64,000 nucleotides of DNA from Colius striatus (taxonomy: Eukaryota > Chordata > Aves > Coliiformes > Coliidae), in contig NC_084771.1 in the NCBI RefSeq assembly GCF_028858725.1, forward strand, positions 11,684,915 through 11,748,914, in the 5' to 3' direction. The position numbers were made by a program, and so were the translations under genes. Positions 48,901 through 63,900 of this stretch are shown piece by piece. Positions within the stretch are counted from its first letter, which is position 1. Each line of letters opens with the position of its first letter. The notes beneath the pieces were generated by a model. That model searched no databases. It was not told the DNA's origin and saw only the letters and a program-made list of their open reading frames with translations.

Positions 48901-51900
48901 GTTGGCAAAGAAATGCAGGTAAGAAATAAAGAAATTACTGTTTCCAAATAAGAGGATTTTGTGAACCTGACTCCTCTGTACCATCCTCCTCTGCTCTGTC
49001 AAACCTGAGCAGTGATTCTTTGGTTTCCTCTTTAGTACTGTCTGCAAGCTCAATTGCTATGAGCATCAGGCTGAGAGTTCAGTTGCTGATGAATGCCCTT
49101 AAATCATATTTGAATCTACAGAAATTAAATTGTAGAAAGTAAGGCTGAAGTAGACCCTGAACTGCCATCTCTCCTTCCCTTCCCCCTTTTCTGTCAACGC
49201 ATTGTCACTTACATCTGTTTTATTTCTGATAGATGTTCATCTGTCTCATTCATAAGCTCGTTACTCCTACTGCCCACAGTGGATATGGAGATTTTAATCT
49301 CTTTAAGTAAATGTTTAATATATTTGAAGCCTGTTATCATGTATGTCTTTGTGGTGTTTTGTGGGTTTTTTTTTCTCCCGTTCCTTTGGTTTCTTCTTTC
49401 ATTCTGTGTTTTCCAGATCTCTGATTTTCACTGCTGCCCTTGCCTTCTCCTCTGAACTCTAGTTGATTTGTGTTCTCTATGAAGCTGGATGTGCTTCAGA
49501 ACTGAGCAATCACTTGATATGTCTGATACCAGGCAGGCATTCTTTTGACTCAAAAGAACTTCTATTTTTTGTGACCATGGTATCCATATGTATGTCCACA
49601 TGTGGCTATTTTTGTTTCCTACCCTTCACACGGCATTTAAACTTTCAGTTTGTTTTTCTTTCCAGGCTAAAGTGCTGCGGTTGTTAGCTACAGCCTATTT
49701 TGAGTGGGATTGCAATCTCTATCTTGACAAGGCATTGAAAGCTATAAGCTTGGCAAATCAGGTAGTAATGTGTTACTGTATTTATGGTGTGCAATAATTG
49801 CAACTCAGGTGTTTATTAACATAATGATATGGACCACATCAATCACTGATGTGTTATCCTTGGCATCAGATGGAGGTAGGTTTGCTTTGCTTTGGCTTTC
49901 ACACTCACAAGTATGTTTTGGTGTTCCAAGCTTTTTTATAGAGCAATACTTCATTATATACAGATGTTGAGCTGTGTTGCTCTTATCTGTTAATAGTGAG
50001 ATCCTTTGATAATGTTGTGGCCCACCTGAAATTGACAGCAGCTGGCTTTTTGTGCATGAAACCTTTGGTCTGGCTCTGGGTTATAATGAATATGGCTGTA
50101 CAACATTTTGAGTCCACATCTCATTATCTGTGCAAATATTTGAGCAATATTTCAGACAATTAACTGAGCTACTGCACTTCACTATCACAACTGGGTTTCT
50201 TCTGGAACCTGAAAAATGAGCTGTATAAACATACCAGATACCTTGAAGGAAGTTCATGTATGTCTAAGCAGTCAGTACAGTGAGATCTTTTGCTCTTGTA
50301 CAAATTCCATTTCCTGTATAACAAATTGAATTCATTTTGTGCTTCTGTTACTTACAGTAACTGACATTGAAAAAATTCTATTTGTCTTTTAAAGTTTCCG
50401 TTCTCTGTTTTGAAATTTCCATTTTAAAATTTCCATTCTCTGTTTCATACAAAACAAGTTTTAGGCATAAAATCCTCATCTAGGTGAAGGCTCAAATTCA
50501 GTTTTCTACATGCTGTTAAAAGTTTCAGACAGATGATGATGCACATGCTCCTGAGAGCAGAAAAAAAGGCAATGAATTTTAATCAGTCAAATAACAGACT
50601 ACTACAGTCTCTAAGCCCTTTGCAGTTTTGATAGTATTTACTTTCACAAAGCCTTTTGAGGTGGAAAGTGCTTTTATTGCCATTTTTTAGAATGTGAGTT
50701 TTAATATTGTATGAGAGTATGAACAACTAAAAGAAATGTTTTTACTCTAGAGTCTGAAATGTGCAGTTTTAGAGAGAGTGTAGTATACAGTCTTCTATAT
50801 TTCCATTTGCTCTCATTGTTATCTTCTCCTAAATTTCATGTTATCATCAGCTACTTGGAATTCTGCTCAGATTAATTGCAGAGTAACCCAGCCCATTCAC
50901 ACATAGAAGAGAGGAAATGTTTCTATCATTCAGTATTGTTCAGCTTCTATTTAAAAGTACTGGAAAAGGGCCACAGCAAAATGAGAACCATCTAACTCTT
51001 GCTTTCATTATCCTCATGGGTTTTTTGGCAGTATAAGAATAAATAATAAAGACACACATTGCGTGTAAAAGGAAAATATTACCAGTTGCCTACCTATTGC
51101 TTCAGTCATTTAAATGAAACTGGAGCACCCAATGGCGTGTATGTGATTTCATTTGTCTGTGTTATGAATGTGCTGCACTCTCACAGTATCTGTGTTCTGC
51201 AAACAGCTCTCCAAGTAATGCATTGTTTGTTGTTGTGCAGGAGAATTTACATCCAGCAGGGTTATTTTTGAAAGTTAAAATTCTTCTTAAAAGTCAAGCA
51301 TCGGATGAAGATGTCAAGTCAGGTATCACAGCTCCGTGGGTTTCCTGGGAAGGTTGTACTGCTCTATAGCCAAGAAGATGGCCTGAGTTGGAGATAGGAA
51401 AGAAAAAATCCCTTTCTCATGTGTGTTAGAGGAATCTTCATTAGCTAAATGACCTTCTGGTTTTGGAGTGTGAGACATAGTAGTCAGTGTTCACAGAGGA
51501 GTTAGCCAGGTGCTAATGTAAGCTTGAAGTAAGAGTGGTTTTGTTTTTGTTGAGAATTTAAAGAGGCTTGCTGGAAGTAGGGAAAGGAGAAGACTCAGAA
51601 GCCTATTAGCATGAAGACAATGAAAATATAGCAGTGAAAAGGTATTGTTTGTATGCCTAAGCTTTCTTAGAAAAGGTGAAGGTGGATGGTCTCTTATGCA
51701 GTCAGCACAGAAGAAAGGGTTATGAAACACTGCTGTTCTTTGTGTGTGCTTTTGCAGACGTCAAGTGCTGATCAGTGTGATGTTATAAACCCATGTTACC
51801 AGAGTTTATTTAGTTTATCTGGCATATAAACCCTTTTCTCCTTATTCCTTGTCGTTTGAAGAGATTGGATTTTTCTGTTGTCATGTGAGGAGAAGGAAGT

Positions 51901-54900
51901 TTTCAGGGGGTCTTTGCTGTAGAAAGGGTAATGTATCAGGAGACATTTACTTCCATAAGTAATGAAATCTTAAGGAAGAGAGACTTCATGATTGGAAAGC
52001 ATCAGATGCATAAAGAATGCTCTGAGAAATAAATATAGGATGATATGAGGATTTTTTTGCAGAGAGATAAATGGTTTGAATGCTGCCAGACTTGCAGGAG
52101 TGGAAACTCAACTTCAAATTGCTCCTGGGGAATTTCAGCCAGCTTTCAAGTGGACAGCTATTCAAAACTTACCATTGCAATGGTTGGTTTCTGTCCTGCA
52201 GTTTGAATTGTCAAGCCATAGTGTTGCCAGTCAAAAGACACTGCTTTTATTTAGAAGCACTCCTTCTTTGATCTCATCCAAGCTACAAATGTATACATCT
52301 TGTTACTAACCATCCAGTACAGTCTAGCAATACTTAAACTTTATTTGAGCAGTCTAAAACTGATACCTACTTATCAGCACAAGTAAATTAAACAGCTGAT
52401 TGCTAAAGGCATTAGGCTTGAGTAGTTCCCATTGCAATGTGATACCACCACACAGCCTGAGCCCTAACCTCAAGTCTGAAGTGGTTCCTGCTGGATAAGG
52501 ATGAGAGATTTTGATGGAAAGCAGCTTGAGGCAGATACTTGTGCTACTAATGCCTATGCTGTTCCTGTTTAAAGAAACAAAGGGCTGCAATTCCAGTGCT
52601 ATCAGTCCTTGTACTATGTTAACATCATATCATATGATATGTTAACAGCACATATGTTAGCATCAGTACCATGTTAATTGTACAGCAAAAGGGAAGTCAA
52701 AGCACAATAGGCATGTTTTATTCTTTCTTTTGTTCCTTATTATGTTGTGAGTTTTTGTTTTGGTGACGTTGTTGGGTTTTTTTGTGTTGATTTTTTAAAA
52801 CCTTTTAAGAGGTAAATGACAAATTGAGCAGTTAGTTCTCTAAGTTGATTAAAGATTCTCAACTGCTTTGTGTTCTGTCTAGCCACTGAAGAATTCCTGC
52901 ACTATGAGATGTCTTTAGACTTTTGTTTGAATACTGCCAAACTGCTGTTGGAGCACGGAAGGTATGAAAGCGTCACTAAGTGGGGTGAACACAATGTTTG
53001 GTATTTGTAGGTGCTCTTTTATGAGCACAGAACATCTGTTACACAATGATGCCTTATTTTAAATAAAACCTCATCAATTTTGAGAGGCAGCTTGTCTTTT
53101 CTGTGTCAGGGTGGTACAGATTAGAGCAGCAACAGAAAAGAGTGTGGAATAATGTTGCGTGGCAATTTGCAGTGCTGTAGCCTTACTTTGGAATAACTGG
53201 GATTCTCCCTATGTAGTTTTCATATATATCTGGAATGATAGATTTATGAGTCTGCAATTACCTGACCGAAATCTGTATGAACTAACCAACCCTCAGAATG
53301 AAAGAGTTTGTAGTACTAGAATCTTTCTTGTGGAAAACTGTATAAGGATGAAGAAATTACTGCAAAATTAATTGATGCACGAAATTTCACACTGTTGAAT
53401 GCTTCATCATGATTACCTATGCAAATGCTTCTATCTTGCAGTAAATTCTTTCTCTGTGAGAAGTAAACTCTCTTGTGAATATGATAGAACAAGCATCTGC
53501 TGACAGGAAGTTAGCACTGAATAGATGAACTGCAGTAAATTCATACCTTGAGTCATTCTGTCAGTGTGATTGTGTGCCAGTGGTATTAACGGGAATCATG
53601 ATGTATGGTGTGAATGTTATTCTTTAGAATGAAAAATTAACAGCTCTTCTTGTGCAGCCTCTTAAAAATGCATCTGTGTGAATAGGGAATCAGTTGGGTT
53701 TGATCTTCTGAAATCTGTTGCTGAACGATTTGAATCTTCACCTGACTTTGGACGAATTACCCTGCTTCACATCGAGTTCCTGTTGCAGAATAAGAAGGAG
53801 CTGCTTGCTAAGCAGAAGGTTGAAGAAATTATCATAGGTCTGTAACCATCTTTTCCCGCTGTTTACTGGAAGCTAGATTTAGTTGGCTAAAGTCTTGAAT
53901 TCAATTTTCACTTTTTTTTTTTGCTTATTCTCATCTTTCTTTCTATCTGTGCCTGGTTTTCCTTATATTTCTTTTGCATGGCAGCTCTCAGCTTCCATAA
54001 TGAATGACACAGTCGTGAGAAAGCTCAGGGTTAAATTCACTTGCTAGAACAATTCCTTCTTCTTAGCCCAGACTATGTGACTGATACGTGTGAGATTAGA
54101 GAAATATTTATCAAGTTCTGTGTAATGTTATTACTTTGTCCATCCAGGCTGATGTGGTTTTGTTTGTCAGTATTCAACCAGGCTGCATATCCTTGTTTAA
54201 GCAGCTGAGTAACAGGGTGTTTTTTCAGCTCTGTTGTACCTATAATGCTGCAGTATTTTTTGACTGTCAGATCTGCTGGAAATCAGACTGTATTTTATGT
54301 AGAGCATCTAGCCAAGTGCAAGAGCCACATTTACATTGTTCAAGCATGAAAATATTTGTTCTCGTACCCACTGTTTTTTGGGAGTTTGGATTTGTTTGCT
54401 TGTTTTTCAGAAGCAGGATATAAAACAGAGTCCTGGCTGAAATTATTACTGTGTCCTTTTTTTTTCTGTTGTGGGTTATGGGACAGTCTTTCTCAGTTCT
54501 TATGTGCCTCTCAGCATGCATCTTAAAGTTCTCATGAAGTAGTTCTCATTTGCAGTATCTTTTCAGGTCATTATACTGGGAAACAGCTGTTACCTGAAGC
54601 CCTGAACCGTCTGCACATCATCTTGTGGGACAAAGCTGCCAAACACTATGAGGTTTGTAACCAAACAGTAGTGTTGTTAGTTGTATCACTCAAAATGAGT
54701 ACTTACTTTTTCCGACCTCTTTGGTCTATTTTTGGTTATAGTGCAAACTGTTACTAAGATCCCTGTTCCTGTTGGCACCAGTTTTATTTTTGTGCATCTG
54801 GGTGCTACTTTCCATTGTAACATTGAGTTTCAGGTAGCTTCATCTCAAGGTTTGTACATGGGAACAATTATGGCCAGAACTGATCAGCCAAGGAACCTGT

Positions 54901-57900
54901 GCAGCCAGGTTCTGTCCTGGGAAGGGTGCAAGAAACCTGAAAGTATTCTTTATATTGAGTGGTTTGTTTTACAATACCTACCTCTGAATGTCAGTTGCTG
55001 CTTTAAGGAGCACGAAGTGTTGTCATTTGTACATTGATTTTAGGCTATATCAAGTAGCTTTTATATCCTAATTCATGTACTGTGCATAGATATAAGTCCT
55101 GTTATTCAAATCCAGATACCTTCTTAATATTTCGACATTTGGAGATGAACTCACCCTCTACTCTTGTGGTTTTGTCATATGCTCATTTCTTGAATCTATC
55201 AAGAAAAATACATGTACCATTTTATTAGCTCTCATCTGTGTAGTCAAGAAGGAGTTTTGCTAATGACACATCTTACTTTCTCCTCATTTTGAAAGAAATT
55301 CTGTCCAAATTGGAACTAGAGTTGGGAGTGTCATCTTCAGCATAGTATAATCAAGGTTCACAGTCTAAACAGGATAAACACTTTTGTCATTTTTCTCTTA
55401 CTTCCCTTGTATCATGAAGATAGAGGTTTTTTTGAACCAACCTTTATTCTTTGTACTTGACTAAGACTGTCCTTTCTGGGTCAGACAAATGATCCATCTA
55501 GTGCAGTGTCCTGTCTTTGATAGTGGCTGTAAGAGGGGAAGAGTAGGTGAAGCATCATTTCTCCTAATGAATATTGCCCTCATTTTGTGGCTAGTCCCAC
55601 TCTTCTGGGGGAAAGGATACACTTGATTATCTAAATCTTTCATTTCCCGTGACTTTTTAAATGTAGGAAAACATAGGCAGTTCAATCAGCTGAATAAGGA
55701 TGTGGTTAGGGATTCTTTTATTGTGGTTTTTTGTTGTAGTTGTTGTTGTTAATTTTATTTTATGTTTTAAATTTCCTAGGAAAAAAGTTATTCTGAAGCT
55801 CTTCATTGGTACAGTTACTCTGCCAGCTTCTACACTCCTGGGCAGATAGACCAGAATTTGGCTAAGCTGCAGAGGAACATTGCTTCTTGCTATCTTCATC
55901 TGAAACAAGTTGACAAGGTATGTATATAATATCTATGCATACACACTTATCTATTTATTTGCAGCATTTTTGTTGCTATGTTTTTGGGCCTTCATTTACA
56001 TCTTTGCTACCGCATCTCATTTGCTTTGAGAGAGGCAACTGTCTTTGCCTGTCTTACATCATCTGGCATGAGAGAGATGTTCATCATTTTAGCTGCCCTG
56101 GAGGCCTCTTGTATCACTTCTCATTGTAAAAGGGGAAACAGTGCACAAATTGTGTGACCATGCCACAGTATATAAGGTTTCTTCTCAGATTAGAGGTCCT
56201 TCTTTCTTCCAGACTGATGAGCACTGACAGGAAAAACATTAGATGTGTTTCACTAGAACTTCCTACAACAATGTGTAGAAAAATGTCTACTTTACAAATC
56301 TAGGTCTTCTGTTTTAGGAATGTTAAACTTCTCAGTTCAAAGTGACAGAGGGAGTTTAAGCTTTGAGCATTCTTTGGGCTTCTTCTGCTTTTTGATTCTG
56401 TAGCTTTAATTTTGAGAAATTAGCTTTTTCTTCAGTCTGGACATCATCAGCCTTTGGTGCCATCTTCTGCTCTCATCACTTTTCTTTCTGGGGAAGATGT
56501 TGCCAAACCAAACTTCTTGAGTAACTATATAAATATCAGCTATGTGATCATTAACATTTTGTGCATGTTTTTCTCTCTTCAGTTGCAAATGATGTTACTG
56601 ATTCCAAGGTATCCTTGAACTGATTTATTTTAATCTCTTCTGTGAATAGGCTAAAGAGGCAGTTAAAGAAGCAGAGAGATGTGATCCAGACAGCATCTTT
56701 ACTAAATTCAATATCTATAAGATTGCAGTGATGGAGAAACATACTGAGAAAGGTAGAACTTGAAAGAGAAATGGTGCGCTACAAGAAACAGAAGTGCTGA
56801 ATATATTAGAAGATACTAAGCAGATTTGGACTGTTCATCTTGAGAAAGACACAATAGAGGGTGGCTAGAAGAGGGTCTGTAAAGTAATTGAAATTCTCAG
56901 TCTGTAGATTTAAGCAATATGTAAGATATGGAGTCCATTGCCATATCTGATATTGTCTGGATGGAGCCTCTGGATAGGAAGTCTCTAATCTTCTCATGAG
57001 CAAAGAGGTCCCAGGGTGAGAATCATTGTATACTTACTCTTTCTAATATTCTTTTGTATACATATACAATATATTAAAAAAAAGGACACTGAGCTACAGG
57101 AACCTTAATGGAACCATGATTGCTGCTCTTAATTTCTCTGGACAAATAGAGTTTGAAGTTACCAGAAAATACATGAATTTACTCAGATGACACACACAAT
57201 GACATATCTCAGTAGACTCTTATAATGAGTTCTGCCATTTCATATTTTAATGAGAAGCAGTCAAGTAATGAAAACAGAGAAATACAGTCTATGCTTACTT
57301 AGAATGCAGAGTAACATGCAGAGCTTATTTTCCAATGAATTCTGTGCCAGTTAATTGTTCTCTATACGTCTCTTTAATGACAACATAATTTGTTCACATA
57401 ATATAGAGCGGGAACCACAGCACAGTGTGAACAGAAAAGCAGCAGCACCCTTAGCATAAGCCAAGATGTGGGAGCTTGGAATCATGCCCAGACAATGTAT
57501 TAGAGAAAGTCTTCTGTCTTCAGTGACAAAAAGTTATTTAGCAGAACAAAATTAAGGACGTGAGATAGAGTTTCATTTGTATGGCATCTTTGTTTCCTTA
57601 GATTAATAGCTTGGAAAGCCTTTAGGCACCTCTAGGAAGAAATGCATAATTGTGGAGAAGTGCTGGTGTGGTCAGGTTCTCTTGTCTTGGTTTTTCATGT
57701 TAAAAAAATTATAGCCTTTCATAAGTTGTTTCTAAAGCCTCACTAAAACAGCAGAACTTTCCACCTTCCAATTGCTTCTATTAAAAAACCCATCATTTTT
57801 CTCTCTGTGCATTTCAGCGGTGGAAGCAGTTATTGAAATGGGGAAGCTGACAGAAAAGCCATCTCAACATGAAGACAAGCTGAGAGTGGATAAAAATACA

Positions 57901-60900
57901 GGCACAAACCTCCTCAGTTTAGCTGCCCAGATTGCTTTAGAGGTAGAACAGATAGCATTCCCTTTACTTTGCCTTATTGATACCAAGTAAGACAGCTGTA
58001 ATCTCTGTATCCTGCTCTACTTTTAATAGTATTTCGTGCATTTCTAAGTATTTAATGCTTCCATGACCAAGGTCTCACTCCAATCTGTGGTGTAATGCAA
58101 AGTAGAAATTAATTTCACATACAAAGAGATTATAGTTTTAAATATGTCTCCAGGAAAAGGAAAGATTCTGTGTTATAAGTGTTGGTCTGTGGAAATGACT
58201 TGGTGTATTTCTCTAAGATTCTCCTTAGCAACACGTTACGACTTTTTCTGCCTCTGAGGTTTGATCTTTGACATGCTGGGGGAACCTGTGTACAAAATAC
58301 CCTTGAGTCAACAATGAAAGACTTAAAAGGCACTCGTCCCTCCTATTTGCCTCTTGTCTGGTGACTTGAGTGATATCTGAACTGTCTGATGCATTGGCAT
58401 AATTAGAAGAGGCTTCTGGTTACCACACAAGGCTTTGTTCATAGCACTGTAAGGCACAAAAACCAGCCTCTACTAATCCTGTTCCTACTGATCCTCTTGC
58501 TTCATGGAATGATATGATCTCTCCACAGGATTTTGTCTTGACTCAGGTAATTCTGTGCAGTCCTTTGTTCTTTTCCCTGCTAGTAGACTGCACAGACTTT
58601 TGGAATGTGTCGTTGCTTAGGATTTCCTCTTTTTTTTTGCTGGTAACTGATGTAGTGCAGTATATACAAAAAAGGTTTTAATTTCTTTTCAGAATGAACA
58701 AGAAGTTGTGGCTATCAAAGCTTTGGAGTATTTGTCTGAACATTTACAAGACTGCCAACAATTATTTGCTGCTTTAAAGTGAGAATTCAATATATTTACA
58801 AGGAAATTTTTCTGGTTCTTTTTTTAACACAGAATTTATTATATTGAGGTGGAAAACAGAGTAGGTGGGGTTAGCAGGTTTTTGGTGTTGCAGATGTACC
58901 TTAAGCCCGAAATCTTAATAGTTACAGATCTTCTAAGTCTCTCCCAAGCAAACAGTATTAGTTGCTCTGAATTTTATGGTTACATTGTGATTTGAGCACA
59001 GGACCATCAGCAACTCTAATGAGATTGCAACAATGTCTTTGGTGAAAATACCAGTTTGTTTGTATCCTCTGATGAAGCAATATCTTCTTATTGAAATATT
59101 CCATTATGCTTAGAAAAAATACTGTGAGACAAAGGTATTTATTCCACTACTTGCTTAAAGGTCTTTATTAAAGTACATTTATTTACTTACATGATTTATA
59201 CAAAGTGATATACAAAAATAAAGCATTAGGGTGGGAAATAGTATAATTGTATTCTCAGTTTGATACTTTGAATTCTTCTGTGAGTTCTATGGGCTGGTAG
59301 CATAAGGAAGAAAAGTGAGACCATTTCTGGAAAATTAGGACAGAGATGGAAAAACTTGTTATTTCATTGCTTATTTTTCTCATGTGTAGGTGTTTGGTTC
59401 GTCTGACATTGTCAAAGGTCATGGCAGAAAACAAAGGGGAAAGGTGAGTTCATTTGCAAACCCATTTTCTTGTGGTGGATCTCCTGTACAAATGGTGTTA
59501 TATTTTCTTGCTGGGCTTATTTTCTTGCAGATTTATCAAGAGGGGAGTTTTATGTTTTTGTCACACAGGAACATCATTTCTATTTGTATAATCTTTCCTT
59601 TAAATTTTAGTCTTTGTCTCCCTCTTCCATTAATGCCTAAGACTGTCAGGTGTTTTCGATGGGGAATGTAAGTAAAGCAGCCTCTTCAACTTTGACACTA
59701 GGTGTGATACTTTTCAGAAGTTCTAAGTGAGAACTTCAGAGTGGGACCTCCCTTGTTGGAGACTAAGCCCTTTGCAAATGATGTGTTGTCTTAGAAGTAG
59801 AAGTGCACTGCTGGATTGTGACTGTCAAGGAAGCAGCATAGTTTCAGTGGGGTTTGAAGTTTAACCTGTGGCCCCAACAACTGAGAAAATCTGCTGCACT
59901 TCTACAAGGACTTTTCATGCCACAGATTGATGAAACTTTTTGCAGGCCTTCACTGCTCATTCTGCATCTTCAAATGCTAGAAGGTTTTAATGCCTGAGGT
60001 ATTTATCAGGGAAAGATTATGTCCATAATGATGGAGATGTTGTATTCCAATATAAAGAAGATGTTCTGTTGTAAGAAAGTTGGACAAGCATATTCTAAAA
60101 CTTATTTTTTCCTCCATTCTAGAGATAAAGATATCAACTCAATGATGACTTACTTGACCTTGGGTAAGCTTTTGTTGTATTTACATTTTCTGTGGTTCTT
60201 CCCTCTGTGAACATTTTATGATATGATTAGGTCCACACCAACCAGATATTTAGACTCTTCATTTCAGCCCAGGTTCCCAGCTTCACACTGAAATCAGTGA
60301 AAATTAAAATTGGGCATTCAGTGGTGATGTGGAGTTGAATCTCAGTGCTTCAGGCTTTTGTTACAGAAAACTTGCAGGCTAGTGTTGGAAAAAATGTTTC
60401 TAATAAAGCCTGTACTTGGGAGCTTCTCTCAAAGGCAAGGTTTCTCCTAGGCGGTTTCCCTTTAATCCTTTATAAGGCTATGCATCCACACAACAGATAT
60501 TTGGGTACAAGCTATAGCCTGGGTGGCCTCAAGTGACAGTCTCCTCTTCCAGATGCATTGGCAGGAACAAAATTAGTATCTTTAGTATCAGCGCTACCAC
60601 AAAAGGAAGGTAAACTGAAATTTGTAAACTGAATTAATAGCATAACATTGTATTGGCATTAACTTAATGCCAATGGTGGCCTTTGCTGTTCTAGCTGTTG
60701 AAAAGGAAGCATTTTAAACATTAAGTCAATGCTATTTTTTGTTTTATTCTCTGGAAGACTGAAAAAACTGCAAGCAGTAATAACAAATTGCTGCAAAATG
60801 GGAGAGGCTTGTCAAAATTGGTTTCCACTTTTAAGTTGTGCTGTCCTCTGAAAAAGAATTGTCTTGTTTGCATTGCAATAGGTACAGGAATTTTACAAAG

Positions 60901-63900
60901 GGCTTTTCTCCATCAGAAGAAATACTTTAATAAAATCTTTTTTACTCTCTTTTCCTGTCTTGCACAAGAAAGTTAATGAGAATGTAGAACTTTTTTCTAC
61001 CCTAGACATTCTTTATGCAGGTAGAAGAAGAGAATGAAGACTAGAGTTTAATTAATTAAAGGTTTCTTGAAGAAAGGCCTCAAACCTATTATTAAAGTAA
61101 AAAACCCTCAACTTCTTGTGAAATTAAGTAAAACTCCTCTGCATGAGGCTTCAGTGTCAGTAGACTTTGAAGAGGCAGTACTTGTTGGTAGCTTTATATA
61201 TCTTTATCTGAAATTTGAGGCACTATATAATGTTTTTTTATATGCCTCTCTGGTCTAACACATTAGATTTAAGTTGTGAGAATAGCCCTTCATCAGGAAT
61301 TGCATGAGACCTTTGCAAACCTTTATTTCATAGTGTAATCACTGGACTTGGAAATGTTTTTATTTTGCTCAGAAAGTGTTACTTACATTTTGAAAAACAC
61401 CTTTTCTGCAGCTCACAAGAGACTAGCTGAGTCTTTCACAGAAGAGAAATTTACAGGGGAGATGAGGACCCTTGAAGCTCACTGGTTTAGAAAAGTTGGT
61501 ATGTTGTTCTCACAAAGTCTAAACTGAATCCCCATCCACTTCCAGTTAACCAGAAGAAGTGTTTTAAAATGTAGTAGGTTTATAAAACTTGTCACCTTTA
61601 GCAGCTGCTGCCTTAACTAGTCTTAAAGCTCTCCTGATGCATTTTCTGTCTTCTGAAACTATCGTATATGGCTCATGTTTTAATGCAGATACCAAGAGAA
61701 ATGCTCACACAAGGTCTATTTGGTGGGATAGCTGATACTTGATTCCCTTCACCACAGGAATTGTTGTGTGTGTCCATGATACATTTCTTTAGTTAACCAT
61801 CTTTCTCTTAGCAAGTTCACTATGAAGCCTCTGTTACAGAAGTAAAATTCAAGAGCAGGCAAATAGAAAGAATGATGGTTTTCTTAAATGTCTGGAAAAA
61901 AAAGGCAGATAGGTGCAATAAACCAACCCCTTCCTGCTGATCCTGAGTCTGCCTTTTCTCATGTAGACAAGATAAGAATTAGGACTTTCAGATGAGTGTA
62001 CAGGTGTGATTGGTGCAGGGTGAGCCTACTTCTGCCATCCTGATAGACTGTCTTCATTAGTCCCCTAAGTCAGCAGTCCTGGAGTTTGCCTGGAACAGTA
62101 TAAGAAATCTAAATAGCAAACATTATTACAGATTGTTTTCTAGTAGGAAATGCAGCTCCAGTGGAGCTGTCCTTAGCACTATGCATAGCATGCCTGTGGA
62201 TCCTCATTTAGTAGTCTTTGTTACACTGTTTTGGTAAAGGACTTGGTGCATTTGCTGTCTATAAATAAAAACATAAGCATAGGGCAACAGGACAAACCAG
62301 GTTTTCAATCTCCTGCTCCTGGCAGAACATACAGGAGGGAAAATAGTTTAAATGAATAACAGAAGTCATGTGCCATGATGGACCTTCCTTTTCACAATCA
62401 TAGAATCAAAGAATGGTGGGAATTGGAAGGGACTTTGAAAGATCATCTGGTCCAATCCCTGTGCCAAAGCAGGTCCCAGCTAGATCAGGTCACACAGGAA
62501 CATGTCCAGGGTTTGAAGCCCTCCAGAGCAGGAGCCTCTACACCCTCCCTGGGCAGCCTGGGCCAGGGCTCCCTCACCTCAACAGGGAACGAGTTTTTTT
62601 GCTTTTGCTTAAATGGAACTTTTTGTGTTCCAGCTTCATCCTGTCACCCCTTTTCCTGTCACTAGATACAACAGAAAAAAGTGCTGCCCCAGCCTCCTGA
62701 CACCCACCCTTTAGATATATATAAATATTAATGAGATCCCCCCTCAGTCTCCTCCAGGCTGAACAGCCCCCGGTCCCACAGCCTTTCCTCCTCACAGAGA
62801 TGCTCCAGTCCCCTGATCATCTTGGTAGCCCTGCACTGGCCTCTCTCCAGCAGTTCCCTGTCTCCCTTGATCTGAGGAGCCCAGAACTGGACACAGGACT
62901 CCAGATGAGGCCTCACCAGGGCAGAGTAGAGCGGGAGCAGAACCTCCCTCAAGCTGCTGCCTGTATTCTCTGGATGCCCCCAGGATGCCATTGGCCTCCT
63001 TGCCCATGAGGGCACACATTGCTTTTGTAAAAACTTGTCTTGGGAATATTATTGAACACTGTTTTTCCCCCAGATACTAGTTTTGTTTACTAACATAAGA
63101 AAATGCTGCTTCAGTTCATGCTCCTGTAGGTATGGGGTGTGGTAGAATGGATACTTATAGTGAAGTTATTAAGATAACATTTGAAAGCATGAATAAGCGA
63201 TTTTAACAAATCACTAGTAACAGTATTTCTTGCTGTTGTTAAATGATCTGTTGATGATGAAATTGTATTGTAGAATGTGAACTGACTATTACTAGAGATG
63301 AGATGGACATTCCTGTATCACTAAAGGTTTTTATTCCCATCTCCGTTTTGTATGTTAGCTTGGAACTTAGCTATACAGTTCAAGGACTGCCCTGAAAAGA
63401 TGAGGGATTTTTTTCTGCTATCTTTCAAGGTATGTGACTCTTGCTAATGTAGTATCTCTGACTGAGAAATACTGTCACCTGTGTAGTTCTGTTAGAAGTG
63501 ACATCCATGTATTAGAGACGTGCTTGTGTGTTCTGACGATGGAGCGCTTTTGTTGGATGGAGATTGACTTGTAATACAAAGTGTAAGCATTACTGTTATA
63601 CACATCATTCTGTTGCTTAAAAAGGTCATAACTAATTTAGACTTTGATGAGAACTTTCTGAAGTTTTCATACAAACATATTAAGCCTTCAAGTCTTAATC
63701 TCCATACAGAATTTCCCCCAACACTGACAGTTTTGTATGTGTTTGTAGAGAGGAGACTCAACACTGCTTTACACTTTATATAAGAGTTATCTACTTTTGA
63801 ATATGAATCTATACCACCCATGGCTGATTGCTAAGTGTCATAGAAGAGACTCAACAATCACCTGTTCAGGAGCAAATGACTTTATATGGGCAGAATTCTC

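Noticed and set aside
56800-56900. Possible old CR1 piece (GGACTGTTCATCTTGAGAAAG) in TEX11 intron 16
   Set aside because: Resembles the CR1 GGACTGTTCAGCCTGGAGAA-type phrase but only over about 25 bases; too little to call.
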